Origin: an uncultured Oscillospiraceae bacterium
GTDB taxonomy: Bacteria; Bacillota; Clostridia; Oscillospirales; Acutalibacteraceae
Assembly: GCA_900539855.1 (NCBI GenBank)
Contig: UQDO01000031.1
Location: forward strand, 1 to 27,842
Length of the DNA: 27,842 bases
Reading direction: 5' to 3'
The translations under genes and the position numbers were made by a program. Positions 7,796 to 16,016 of the stretch are shown here, in pieces. The notes below the pieces were generated by a model. The model was not told the DNA's origin. It saw only the letters and a list, made by a program, of their open reading frames with translations, and made no database searches. The first letter of the stretch is position 1; every line of letters begins with the position of its first letter.

Positions 7796-9760
7796 TTATT
7801 TTTTCAGTTCCTTTTTGTATTCGTCGATAGCGTTTCTGAGTTTCATTATTGCATCTTCAAAGCTGTCGGACTGCATCTGGCAGGCTGCCATCGTCCTGTG
7901 ACCGCCGCCGCCCAGCTTTTCCATTATGACCTGCACATTCATGCCGCCGAGCGATCTTGCCGAAATATTGATCTCGCTCCCGTATCTGCAAAGCACGAAG
8001 GAGCCGAGCACACCCGATATTCCGAGCAGCTCGTCAGCCGCCTGTGCCGACGCTATACGCGTTGACGAATTGACGGTCGAATTGACAGCAATGGCACAGT
8101 CGCCGTCATATATTGCCGCCGAACCGACTATTTCGGCACGCAGCTTATACGACTCCATCGATCCTGCAAACAGCTTTTTGACCGTTACCGGATCGGCACC
8201 GCGGTTGCGTAAAAATGCCGATGCTTCAAATGTTCTGACGCCAGTGTTCAGCACAAAGTTCCGGCTGTCGAGCATTATTCCCGACAAAAGCGCTTCGGCT
8301 TCAAACTGCCCGACGCTTTTCGGGCACATATACTGCAGCATCTCGGTAACCATTTCACAGGTCGAGGACACTGCCGTCTCATGATAGAATATGACCGCGT
8401 CGTTTATGAAATCCACAGCCTTGCGGTGATGATCTATGACCACAACGTTGCGGCATTTGTCGTAAACCTCCGGCGAGTCCAGAAAGGACGGACGGTGCAC
8501 ATCGGTTATAATGAGCAGCGTCTGGCGGTCTATAAGCGGCAGAGCCTCAGAGCCTGAGATAACGCTGCGTTCGCAGCCCAGCTGCTCCGCCCTGTTTAAA
8601 AGTGACATTGCCATAGTCTTTTGCTTATCCATGACTATGAACGACTCGCGTCCAAGCATCGTCACGGCGCTTGAAAGCGCAAGGCATGCTCCAAAGCTGT
8701 CAAGATCGGCAAAGCGGTGTCCCATCAAAATAACCTTGCTGCTTGAGAGGATAAGCCCTTTGAGCGTATTGGAAATTATTCTCGCGCGCACCTTGTTGTG
8801 CTTTTCTATAGCGCCGGAAACTCCGCCGTAGAACTTATAATCGGTCTCCGAGCTTTTGACCACCGCCTGATCTCCACCTCTGCCGAGCGCCATGTCGAGC
8901 GCCTGACCGGCTCTGTCCTCACATTCAGCCAGCGTTTCGGCACCAAGTCCGACACCTATCGAAAGTGTGGCGGAGCTTTCCCCGAATTTCAGTTCACGGA
9001 CGCTGTCAAGCACGCTGAAGCCTTCGGCACTTATCTTGACAAAGCAGCCCTGCTCCATGACCAGCATATACCGGTCACCCGACAGCTTGCGGCATATGCC
9101 GTTTATGCTTGAAAACCACTTTTCGATCCTGCGCTGTATCTCGCTGCGGAAGGAGGCTATCTCGCTGTCCCTTGCGTTCTTGGTGATCTCGTCGACATTG
9201 TCTATAGCAACAAGTGCGACGACAGGGCGTGTCCGCTCATATTTCTCGGCTGTTTCGGTAAGCTCGGTCACATCGAAGAAATAGTAGACCCTGAGCGGTG
9301 AGCCTTCGGCGTCAACGCTTGAATCAGCGACCGAGAACACTCCGCCTCCGTAGGCTATATGTGCCTGCCCGTCCTCCGCTATAGAGGCGGCAAAATCGGA
9401 GCCGAATATCTTTTCAAGCGTTTTTCCGACCATCATCTGCGCGTCGGAAAGGCTGTTTTCAAAAGCAGGATTGTACCACACTATCTCGCCGTATTCCGTA
9501 GCGATCATGACCGGCACCTTAAGCTCATTGAGAGCCTTTGACTGAGCCGTTGAAATGCCTTTTGACACGCCGTTTATGATCCTGCCGATGTTGGAATTGA
9601 GTCCCAACAGCGACACCAGCACAGCAACGGCGCCCAAAGCGGCGATACCGACGCATATTTCCGGAGCGTAATCCCCCGCGAACCACGCGGCGGCAGCTTC
9701 GGCAAACAGCATGACAAGCAGCAGTATGAATATCCTGCCGACTCCCCAGACCTTTTTCAT
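7796..9760 (-). CDS. gdpP: Cyclic-di-AMP phosphodiesterase GdpP
   Basis: GdpP (YybT) cleaves the signal c-di-AMP to pApA and so influences potassium, osmotic and cell-wall balance. The 654-residue product has two N-terminal membrane segments (about 10-28 and 35-55), a PAS-like region (about 80-165), a degenerate GGDEF domain (about 175-305; GDRYMLVME near 228) and a DHH-DHHA1 phosphoesterase. Metal residues are visible: H348, D352 and D354 in GHRFADLDS, D420, DHH at 443-445 and D498. The DHHA1 motif GGGHRTMAA is near the C terminus. The GGDEF cyclase motif is lost, as is usual in this family. The ATG at 9760 directly follows an in-frame TAG. The nearest strong Shine-Dalgarno (AAAGGA) is unusually far, about 16 bases away. 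It lies between rnj and rplI in the same unit. Confidence 0.96.
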   Translation of the reverse strand: MKKVWGVGRIFILLLVMLFAEAAAAWFAGDYAPEICVGIAALGAVAVLVSLLGLNSNIGRIINGVSKGISTAQSKALNELKVPVMIATEYGEIVWYNPAFENSLSDAQMMVGKTLEKIFGSDFAASIAEDGQAHIAYGGGVFSVADSSVDAEGSPLRVYYFFDVTELTETAEKYERTRPVVALVAIDNVDEITKNARDSEIASFRSEIQRRIEKWFSSINGICRKLSGDRYMLVMEQGCFVKISAEGFSVLDSVRELKFGESSATLSIGVGLGAETLAECEDRAGQALDMALGRGGDQAVVKSSETDYKFYGGVSGAIEKHNKVRARIISNTLKGLILSSSKVILMGHRFADLDSFGACLALSSAVTMLGRESFIVMDKQKTMAMSLLNRAEQLGCERSVISGSEALPLIDRQTLLIITDVHRPSFLDSPEVYDKCRNVVVIDHHRKAVDFINDAVIFYHETAVSSTCEMVTEMLQYMCPKSVGQFEAEALLSGIMLDSRNFVLNTGVRTFEASAFLRNRGADPVTVKKLFAGSMESYKLRAEIVGSAAIYDGDCAIAVNSTVNSSTRIASAQAADELLGISGVLGSFVLCRYGSEINISARSLGGMNVQVIMEKLGGGGHRTMAACQMQSDSFEDAIMKLRNAIDEYKKELKK

Positions 9761-9790
9761 CTAAAAGTCACACATTCCTTTCGGTGTTTA

Positions 9791-11710
9791 TCATACCTCA
9801 AGTATGACCGGCAATATCATCGGGCTGCGTCCGGTTCTTTCGTAAAGATACTTTGAAAGACCGTCGCGCACGCGTGATTTGACTACACTCCAATCCCTTA
9901 CGTTGGTCACATAACACTTTTCGAGTACATCACAGGCAGCTTCCTTGGCATCGTCAAGCAGCTGCTCCGATTCCTTGACATATACAAAGCCCCTTGAAAT
10001 GACCTCAGGTCCCGATATGACCTCGCGCGTTGCGGAATCGACCGACACGGCGACGACTATTATTCCGTCCTCAGCCAGATGCTTGCGGTCGCGAAGCACA
10101 ACGTTGCCGACATCCCCGACTCCGAAGCCGTCAACAAGCACGCTGCCTGCCTGAACGGTATCCACAACCTTCATCCTTGTTTTGGTAAGCTCTATTACAT
10201 TGCCGATGGATGCTATCAGTATATTTTCCTTCGGCACGCCCACTGCGCGCGCCAGACCGGCATGCTTCACAAGATGCTTCTGCTCGCCGTGGACCGGAAT
10301 AAAGAACTTCGGCTTCACTATATCGAGCATTATTTTCAGCTCTTCCTGACAGGCGTGTCCCGAAACGTGAACGTCGTACATTTTTTCATATACGACCTCC
10401 GCACCGAGCTTGAGCAGCTCGTTTACCACCTTGGTGACCAGCTTTTCATTGCCCGGTATCGGTGTTGCCGATATGATGATGAAATCCCCGGGACCTATCT
10501 CGACCTTGCGGTGATCGCCGAACGCCATTCTGTGCAGTGCCGACATAGGCTCGCCCTGGCTGCCGGTCGTGATTATGACCAGCTGCTCCGGCGTATACCT
10601 TTTTATCATATCAATATCTATAAGCACTCCGTCCGGCACCGAAAGATATCCGAGCTCTGACGCAACCTGAACAACATTTATCATGCTGCGTCCTGAGACA
10701 GCGACCTTTCTGCCGCAGTGCACGGCTTCGTCTATTATCTGCTGCACGCGGTGGATATTTGATGAGAAGGTCGCAACTATAATGCGCTTGTTTTCAGCCT
10801 TTTTAAAAAGGTGCGAAAAAGATTCGCCGACTATTCTTTCCGACGGCGTAAAACCGGGACGCTCCGCATTAGTAGAGTCGGAAAGCAGTGCCAGAACGCC
10901 TTTTTTGCCCAGCTCCGCAAAACGTGCAAGGTCGATGACATCGCCGTCTATAGGCGTAGTATCTATCTTGAAGTCGCCGGTCTGAACTACGGTACCTACC
11001 GGCGTTTCAACCGCGACAGCCACCGCGTCGGGTATTGAATGGTTGACATGTATAAATTCCACTGTGAATTTTCCGAACTTGACCTTGTCGCCCGGTTTGA
11101 TCGTGTTGAGATTGGCACGGTCGAGCAGCTTGTGCTCGCGCAGCTTGCCCTCAACAAGACCCAAAGTCAGAGCCGTGCCGTATATGGGGAAATTACATTC
11201 CTTTAAAAGATACGGTATCGCGCCTATATGATCCTCATGTCCGTGCGTTACGACAAGACCCTTGATTTTGTCCGCATTTTTGATGACATATGTGAAATCC
11301 GGTATAACTATATCTATGCCCGGCATTTCCTCGTCGGGGAAGGACATTCCGCAATCGACCAGAAACATATCGTCGCCATATTCGTAAAGGGTGATGTTTT
11401 TTCCTATCTCGCCGAGTCCACCGAGCGGAGTGATCCTCAGCGGTGTTGTATCGGCTGCCTTGCGCTTTCTCTGATATGTGTTCCTTTTCGGCTCGGACAC
11501 AGTCTCCGTGCTGTTTTTCTGCTTTGCAGGCGTATTTTTTGCAGACGTATTCTTCGCCGGTGCTTTCTTAGCATTTCCGCCCTGCATCTGCTGCCTCTTT
11601 GCGGCAGGTGAGCGACCGGCGGCAGCGCCCTTAGGTGTGCCCGCTTTTCCTCTTGCTTTCTTTTCCTTCACTTGATTTTCTTCAGCATTGTTAAACTGAT
11701 TTTTTGACAT
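9791..11710 (-). CDS. rnj: Ribonuclease J with a basic N-terminal extension
   Basis: RNase J is a metallo-beta-lactamase nuclease with 5' exonuclease and endonuclease activity in mRNA decay and rRNA maturation. The core shows HGHEDH (H156, H158, D160, H161), QTGDFKID, the beta-CASP motif SGHACQEE and VHGEQKHL, so the zinc site is intact. The start is ATG at 11710 with AAAAGGAG seven bases upstream. The ATG at 11728 overlaps that ribosome site and is rejected. The product is 639 residues against about 555 for typical RNase J. The surplus is about 90 N-terminal residues, low in complexity and rich in Lys, Ala, Asn and Pro (NTSAKNTPAK), probably disordered and RNA- or ribosome-contacting. It is first in the seven-gene unit. 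I cannot tell J1 from J2, so the symbol is generic. Confidence 0.95.
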   Translation of the reverse strand: MSKNQFNNAEENQVKEKKARGKAGTPKGAAAGRSPAAKRQQMQGGNAKKAPAKNTSAKNTPAKQKNSTETVSEPKRNTYQRKRKAADTTPLRITPLGGLGEIGKNITLYEYGDDMFLVDCGMSFPDEEMPGIDIVIPDFTYVIKNADKIKGLVVTHGHEDHIGAIPYLLKECNFPIYGTALTLGLVEGKLREHKLLDRANLNTIKPGDKVKFGKFTVEFIHVNHSIPDAVAVAVETPVGTVVQTGDFKIDTTPIDGDVIDLARFAELGKKGVLALLSDSTNAERPGFTPSERIVGESFSHLFKKAENKRIIVATFSSNIHRVQQIIDEAVHCGRKVAVSGRSMINVVQVASELGYLSVPDGVLIDIDMIKRYTPEQLVIITTGSQGEPMSALHRMAFGDHRKVEIGPGDFIIISATPIPGNEKLVTKVVNELLKLGAEVVYEKMYDVHVSGHACQEELKIMLDIVKPKFFIPVHGEQKHLVKHAGLARAVGVPKENILIASIGNVIELTKTRMKVVDTVQAGSVLVDGFGVGDVGNVVLRDRKHLAEDGIIVVAVSVDSATREVISGPEVISRGFVYVKESEQLLDDAKEAACDVLEKCYVTNVRDWSVVKSRVRDGLSKYLYERTGRSPMILPVILEV

Positions 11711-11717
11711 TAAAAAT

Positions 11718-11724
11718 CTCCTTT
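11718..11724 (-). promoter_or_regulatory. Ribosome binding site deciding the rnj start
   Basis: AAAGGAG on the minus strand lies seven bases before the ATG at 11710. The upstream in-frame ATG at 11728 falls just ahead of this site and has no site of its own. Confidence 0.85.
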
Positions 11725-11784
11725 TCATAATTTACAGACGTAATAAAGACATATTACTTTGAGTTATATATTATGTATTTCATC

Positions 11785-11809
11785 AGCCGACACATGGCAC
11801 CTGCCGGCT
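11785..11809 (-). promoter_or_regulatory. Hairpin in the rnj 5' leader
   Basis: Arms 11785-11792 and 11802-11809 pair over eight positions (one G-U) around a nine-base loop. It lies about 20 bases into a leader of roughly 120 bases between the promoter and the rnj start. No T-run follows. It may protect the 5' end or serve in autoregulation by RNase J; this is inference only. Confidence 0.4.
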
Positions 11810-11835
11810 GTCAATGGCACATTTATACAGGTTAT

Positions 11836-11864
11836 ATTTTACTCTAATTAAAGACTTCTGTCAA
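11836..11864 (-). promoter_or_regulatory. Sigma-A promoter for rnj-gdpP-rplI-dnaB-tilS-hpt-ftsH
   Basis: The minus strand has a perfect -35 TTGACA (11864-11859), a 17-base spacer and TAAAAT (11841-11836). It lies between the gap terminator and rnj. The genes downstream to ftsH are separated by at most 47 bases with no clear terminator, so this is probably the main promoter for all seven. Confidence 0.88.
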
Positions 11865-11906
11865 GTAATGCTTGTTTATTATTGGCGGTCTTATTGTTTT
11901 TTAGGC

Positions 11907-11938
11907 AAAAAAATGCCCTGCCTTAAAAAGGCAGGGCA
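11907..11938 (-). terminator. Intrinsic terminator after gap
   Basis: An 11-bp stem (11914-11924 with 11928-11938, core GCCCTGCC/GGCAGGGC) has a short A/T loop. On the minus strand it runs into seven consecutive T residues (11913-11907). It lies 22 bases after the gap stop. Confidence 0.95.
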
Positions 11939-11960
11939 CAAAAGATCATTGAATTTATTC

Positions 11961-12977
11961 TCAGATCTCTGCGAAGTACTTGATGGTGCGGACCATCTGG
12001 CTGGTGTAGGAGTTCTCATTGTCGTACCATGCAACGACCTGTACCTGATAGGTGTCGTCGTCGATCTTGGTGACCATGGTCTGAGTAGCGTCAAACAGTG
12101 AGCCGTAGGTGATACCAATGATATCGGAAGAAACGAGCTGCTCCTCAGTGTATCCGAACGAAGCCGAAGAAGCTGCCTTCATAGCTGCATTGATGCCTTC
12201 GACAGTGATATCCTTGCCCTTTACAACAGCAACAAGAATGGTGGTGGAGCCGGTCGGAACCGGAACACGCTGAGCAGAACCGATGAGCTTTCCGTTGAGC
12301 TCCGGAATAACAAGTCCGATAGCCTTTGCAGCGCCGGTCGAGTTAGGAACGATGTTGACAGCGGCTGCGCGTGCACGGCGAAGGTCGCCCTTTCTGTGCG
12401 GACCGTCAAGAACCATCTGGTCGCCGGTGAATGCATGAACGGTGGTCATGATACCGCTGACGATCGGAGCGTACTTGTTGAGGGTGTCAGCCATAGGAGC
12501 AAGGCAGTTGGTGGTGCAGGAAGCAGCAGAAATGATCTTGTCATCCTTGGTGAGGGTCTTTTCGTTTACGCTGTAAACGATGGTCGGAAGATCCTTGCCT
12601 GCCGGAGCAGAGATAACGACCTTCTTGGCGCCGGCATCGATATGAGCCTGAGCCTTTTCTTTAGAGGTGTAGAAACCGGTGCACTCGAGAACGACATCGA
12701 CACCGATCTTGCCCCACGGCAGATCAGCAGCGTTCTTCTCGGCATAGATCTTGATAGTCTTTCCGTCTACAGTGATGGTGCCTGCCTCGTCGTCGGCAGA
12801 AACGGTGTCACCGAGAGCATAGCGACCCTGAGCAGAGTCATACTTCAGAAGATGAGCCAGCATCTTCGGGCTGGTAAGATCGTTGATAGCAACGACTTCA
12901 TAGCCCTCAGCACCGAACATCTGACGGAATGCGAGACGGCCGATACGGCCAAAACCATTAATAGCAACTTTAACCAT
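11961..12977 (-). CDS. gap: Glyceraldehyde-3-phosphate dehydrogenase (type I)
   Basis: GAPDH converts glyceraldehyde 3-phosphate to 1,3-bisphosphoglycerate with NAD+ in glycolysis. The 338-residue product starts with the Rossmann motif INGFGRIGR and carries the catalytic cysteine C154 in SAASCTTNCLAP. The WYDNENSYTSQMV segment near the C terminus is also typical. The ATG has AGGAGG eight bases upstream, an ideal site. Codon choice appears more selective than in the neighbours, as expected for an abundant enzyme. It stands alone between its own promoter (13010-13038) and terminator (11907-11938). No cggR, pgk or tpi lies beside it, so it is not in the classic gapA operon layout. Confidence 0.98.
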   Translation of the reverse strand: MVKVAINGFGRIGRLAFRQMFGAEGYEVVAINDLTSPKMLAHLLKYDSAQGRYALGDTVSADDEAGTITVDGKTIKIYAEKNAADLPWGKIGVDVVLECTGFYTSKEKAQAHIDAGAKKVVISAPAGKDLPTIVYSVNEKTLTKDDKIISAASCTTNCLAPMADTLNKYAPIVSGIMTTVHAFTGDQMVLDGPHRKGDLRRARAAAVNIVPNSTGAAKAIGLVIPELNGKLIGSAQRVPVPTGSTTILVAVVKGKDITVEGINAAMKAASSASFGYTEEQLVSSDIIGITYGSLFDATQTMVTKIDDDTYQVQVVAWYDNENSYTSQMVRTIKYFAEI

Positions 12978-13009
12978 TGGATAGACCTCCTAAATTTAAT
13001 TGCACAACT

Positions 13010-13038
13010 ATTTTAAACCCTTTATGCGGATTTTGCAA
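13010..13038 (-). promoter_or_regulatory. Sigma-A promoter for gap
   Basis: The minus strand shows TTGCAA (13038-13033), a 17-base spacer and TAAAAT (13015-13010), followed by a leader of about 25 bases and AGGAGG (12991-12986). The 13039-13121 stretch upstream is very A/T-rich and shows no clear terminator for the preceding flavoprotein gene. Confidence 0.8.
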
Positions 13039-13121
13039 GTACTATGTTTATTTTTTAACAGGTTTTTTAATATTTTAGTGTATTTTATATGTATTTATCT
13101 TTTTATTTGCACCGCCATGTG

Positions 13122-14705
13122 TCAAAAAGCACATCTGTCAATGACGGCTTCGGCGGCTTTCAGACCGTCCACGGCAGCCGATGTTATGCCGCCTGCATAG
13201 CCTGCTCCCTCTCCGCACGGAAAAAGCCCTTCGACCGAGCTTTCAAACTGCATATCTCTTACTATCCTTACGGGCGATGACGACCTTGTTTCCGGTGCCG
13301 TAAGGACCGCTTCCTCCGACGCAAACCCCGAAAGCCTGCCGTCAAAGCATTTTATTCCGTAAGCAAGAGCACTGCACACAAACTGCGGCAGCACATCCCT
13401 TACATCGCCAAATGTCACACCGGGACGAATTGTTGGCGTCACAATGCCGCTATATCCTTTATCGGTCGCTTTGCCGGCAAACAGATCCCCCACCGTCTGA
13501 CAGACCGGTCTGCCGGAGCCTGCAATATATGCCGCCGCTTCTATTTCTCTTTGGAAATACATTCCGTCAAGCACATTACCCTTATAATAATCCTCTGTAC
13601 CGATACCGACAAGGACAGCAGAGTTGGCGTTTTTACCGTCTCTTTTTGAATAGCTCATGCCGTTCGTTACAACGCCGCCGTCCTCGCTCGACGCATTGAT
13701 GACAACGCCGCCGGGGCACATGCAGAAGGTGAACACTCCCCTGCCGTCGGGCAGATGTGCAGCAAGCCTGTAGTCAGCCGCAGGCAGTGCCGGATGACCG
13801 ACAAAATCCCCGTACTGCGCGCGGTCGATAAGTGACTGCGGATGCTCTATTCTGACACCTACGGCAAACGGCTTCGGCTCCATTCCGATATTCTCGCTGC
13901 AAAGCATTTCGAATGTATCCCTTGCCGAATGGCCTATCGCCAGTATCACACTGTCGCATTTTATTTTCTCGGCACACCCGTCGCGCGTCACCTCTATTGC
14001 GGACACTTTGCCGCCAAAGCTTTCTATCGCCGTCAGCCTGCAGCCGAAATGCACCTCGCCGCCGAGCGATATTATCTCGCTTCTTATCGACTTTACGACA
14101 TTGACCAGAACATCGGTGCCTATGTGCGGCTTTGAGTCCCAAAGGATCTTTTCGCCTGCTCCGTGACATGAGAAAACACGCAGCACCTCTCTGATCCTTT
14201 TATCCTTTATCCCGGTGTTGAGCTTTCCGTCTGAAAAGGTTCCGGCTCCTCCCTCACCGAACTGGACATTTGAATTCACATCGAGCTTTCCGCCGTCAAA
14301 AAAGGCGGCTACGTCACGGCTCCTTTTGTCTGCGTCATATCCGCGCTCATAAACGACAGGTCTTAGTCCTGCCCTTGCAAGACAAAGTGCCGCAAACATT
14401 CCGGCAGGTCCGAAGCCGATCACTACCGGACGGTATTTCCCGGGTTTTGCCTTTCTGTATTCATACACAGGCTCGGCAAATTCCTCCGGCGAAAACCTTT
14501 GAAGCCGCTTTTTGACACCCGGATCATCGCCGTCAATAACAAATGAGCAGTTGAAATGCACATTTCTTTTATCCCTTGCGTCGACCGCCCTTTTATAGAG
14601 CGATACCTCCCCGGGAAAATTATATCCGGTCGCCTTTTGAAACAGACCCTTTTGCTCTGAAAAATCGCCGTCAAGCGGTATTTTAACATTTCTTACAATT
14701 ATCAT
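13122..14705 (-). CDS. FAD-dependent dehydrogenase-like protein (COG2509 family)
   Basis: The 527-residue product has an N-terminal domain of about 90 residues, then a dinucleotide-binding motif GFGPAG (97-102) followed by the beta-strand-ending VVYERG. Later segments typical of the uncharacterised COG2509 flavoproteins include QFGEGGAGTFSDGKL, and a C-terminal FAD contact GEGAGYAGGITSAAVDG. No cysteine pair of the disulfide-reductase type is seen at the redox position, so the reaction is unknown. The start overlaps the preceding flavoprotein gene by four bases (ATGA), so they are coupled and may act together. It is probably cytosolic, with no signal peptide. Confidence 0.9.
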   Translation of the reverse strand: MIIVRNVKIPLDGDFSEQKGLFQKATGYNFPGEVSLYKRAVDARDKRNVHFNCSFVIDGDDPGVKKRLQRFSPEEFAEPVYEYRKAKPGKYRPVVIGFGPAGMFAALCLARAGLRPVVYERGYDADKRSRDVAAFFDGGKLDVNSNVQFGEGGAGTFSDGKLNTGIKDKRIREVLRVFSCHGAGEKILWDSKPHIGTDVLVNVVKSIRSEIISLGGEVHFGCRLTAIESFGGKVSAIEVTRDGCAEKIKCDSVILAIGHSARDTFEMLCSENIGMEPKPFAVGVRIEHPQSLIDRAQYGDFVGHPALPAADYRLAAHLPDGRGVFTFCMCPGGVVINASSEDGGVVTNGMSYSKRDGKNANSAVLVGIGTEDYYKGNVLDGMYFQREIEAAAYIAGSGRPVCQTVGDLFAGKATDKGYSGIVTPTIRPGVTFGDVRDVLPQFVCSALAYGIKCFDGRLSGFASEEAVLTAPETRSSSPVRIVRDMQFESSVEGLFPCGEGAGYAGGITSAAVDGLKAAEAVIDRCAF

Positions 14706-15913
14706 TTTTTATCCTTCAAAAACTCCGTCACGCCGTTTGCCGCCGCAGCCGCACTGCTCCAGGCAAAGGCAAGATTAAAGCCGCCGCAGTCGCCGTCAAC
14801 GTTCAGCACCTCGCCGATCGCGAAAAGTCTCGGAGCTTTTTTTGACATCATAGTATCAAAAAACTGCGCCGTCGAGGCGCCGCCTGCCGTAGCCTGAGCA
14901 TTTTCAAAGCCGGTGTTCCCGGTGACCTTAAGCCGCATACATTTGACAGTGCCGGCTGTATCAGCCAGTGCGCGGTCACAAAGATACCTGCATGGCGCGT
15001 TTAGATCCGCACCCGACATTTTAAGTATGACCTGACCGAGCTTTTTATTAAGAAATCCGGTGAACAATTCCGACAGAGGACGGTCGGCAAACGCTTTTCT
15101 TCTGTATTCAAGCTCGGTTCTTACCTTTTCCTCGCTGAGCTTCATACAAAGGTCGAGCGATATGACTGAGCCTTGCGCGGCAAATCCCGACAACTGCAAA
15201 ACAGGAGGACCGGATATGCCGTAATCGCAGAACAGCACCTCGCCCGTCTCGGTGCGGCTCATATCACCAAGACAAAGCGTCACCTTGGCATCGGTCTTGA
15301 TGCCTTTTAACTGACGCACGGGACCGTCGGTCTTAAGCTGGGTAATGGTAGGATAAAGAGGCTCTATCTTGTGACCGAGCGACCTTAAAATATCATACCC
15401 GTCGGTGCCGCCGAGCTTTCCGCCTGCCTTACCTCCGCAGGCTATCACAACGGTCTTAAAAAGCTCCTCTTTCCCGTTACACCCTACCGAAAAAACACCG
15501 TTTTGCCTTTTGACCGATGTGACGCGGCAGCCGGTGTTTATAAGAACACCGCGTTCCAAAGCGGCAAACCGCAGCGCGTCGGTGACCGATGCCGCCTGCA
15601 AAGACAAAGGATACAGTCTGTCGTCCCCGACATCGGTTATAATAACACCTATTGATCTGAAAAACTCTTCTGTCTGCTGCGTTCCGAACTGTCCGAGCAG
15701 CCTCTCTGCCAGTGCGCTGTCTCCGTGATACCTTGAAGCAGAAAGGTTTTTATTTGATATGTTGCATCTGCCGTTGCCTGTGATGCTCAGTTTCCTGCCG
15801 ACCCTGTCGTTCGCTTCAAAAACGGTCACATCGGTGCTTTTCAGCTTTTCCTTTACCATTACGGTAAAGAAAAGTCCCGACGCGCCGCCGCCTATAACCG
15901 CAATATCCTTCAA
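14702..15913 (-). CDS. NAD(P)/FAD-dependent oxidoreductase, HI0933/BaiN family
   Basis: The protein begins with an FAD-binding GGGASG motif (residues 8-13) and has the family signature GRKLSITGNGRCNISN. It also has a mid-protein CGGKAGGKLGGTDGY and the C-terminal NVDGDCGGFNLAFAWSSA. Members include E. coli YhiN and the clostridial BaiN protein linked to bile-acid reduction, but most have no proven substrate, so none is assigned here. An open frame begins at GTG 15922, but that codon lies inside the ribosome site. TTG at 15913 has GGAGG eight bases upstream and gives 403 residues starting MKDIAVIGGG, so I chose it. It has its own promoter at 15950-15978. Confidence 0.92.
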   Translation of the reverse strand: MKDIAVIGGGASGLFFTVMVKEKLKSTDVTVFEANDRVGRKLSITGNGRCNISNKNLSASRYHGDSALAERLLGQFGTQQTEEFFRSIGVIITDVGDDRLYPLSLQAASVTDALRFAALERGVLINTGCRVTSVKRQNGVFSVGCNGKEELFKTVVIACGGKAGGKLGGTDGYDILRSLGHKIEPLYPTITQLKTDGPVRQLKGIKTDAKVTLCLGDMSRTETGEVLFCDYGISGPPVLQLSGFAAQGSVISLDLCMKLSEEKVRTELEYRRKAFADRPLSELFTGFLNKKLGQVILKMSGADLNAPCRYLCDRALADTAGTVKCMRLKVTGNTGFENAQATAGGASTAQFFDTMMSKKAPRLFAIGEVLNVDGDCGGFNLAFAWSSAAAAANGVTEFLKDKK

Positions 15914-15921
15914 GCCTGGCA

Positions 15922-15926
15922 CCTCC
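15922..15926 (-). promoter_or_regulatory. Ribosome binding site deciding a TTG start
   Basis: GGAGG on the minus strand is eight bases before TTG (15913). The alternative GTG at 15922-15920 overlaps the site itself and is unlikely to be used. Confidence 0.8.
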
Positions 15927-15949
15927 GATAAGAGTAAATTCCAGACATG

Positions 15950-15978
15950 AGTATACCATATAAACGCAGTGTCGTCAA
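15950..15978 (-). promoter_or_regulatory. Sigma-A promoter for the two flavoprotein genes
   Basis: The minus strand carries TTGACG (15978-15973), a 17-base spacer and TATACT (15955-15950). It sits directly after the short terminator at 15980-16001, so the flavoprotein pair is its own unit. Confidence 0.85.
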
Positions 15979-15979
15979 A

Positions 15980-16001
15980 TAAAAAAGCCCGTTAAAACGG
16001 C
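15980..16001 (-). terminator. Short intrinsic terminator upstream of the flavoprotein promoter
   Basis: A small hairpin (CCGTT/AACGG core within 15987-16001) is followed on the minus strand by TTTTTTA (15986-15980). The stem is short, but the T-run is good. It would stop transcripts leaking from the mgl unit before the next promoter. Confidence 0.6.
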
Positions 16002-16016
16002 AAACCCATTGAACGG

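Noticed and set aside
11809..11814. A second perfect TTGACA upstream of rnj
   Set aside because: No -10-like hexamer lies 15-19 bases downstream; that stretch is the GC-rich hairpin. The promoter at 11836-11864 is much better.
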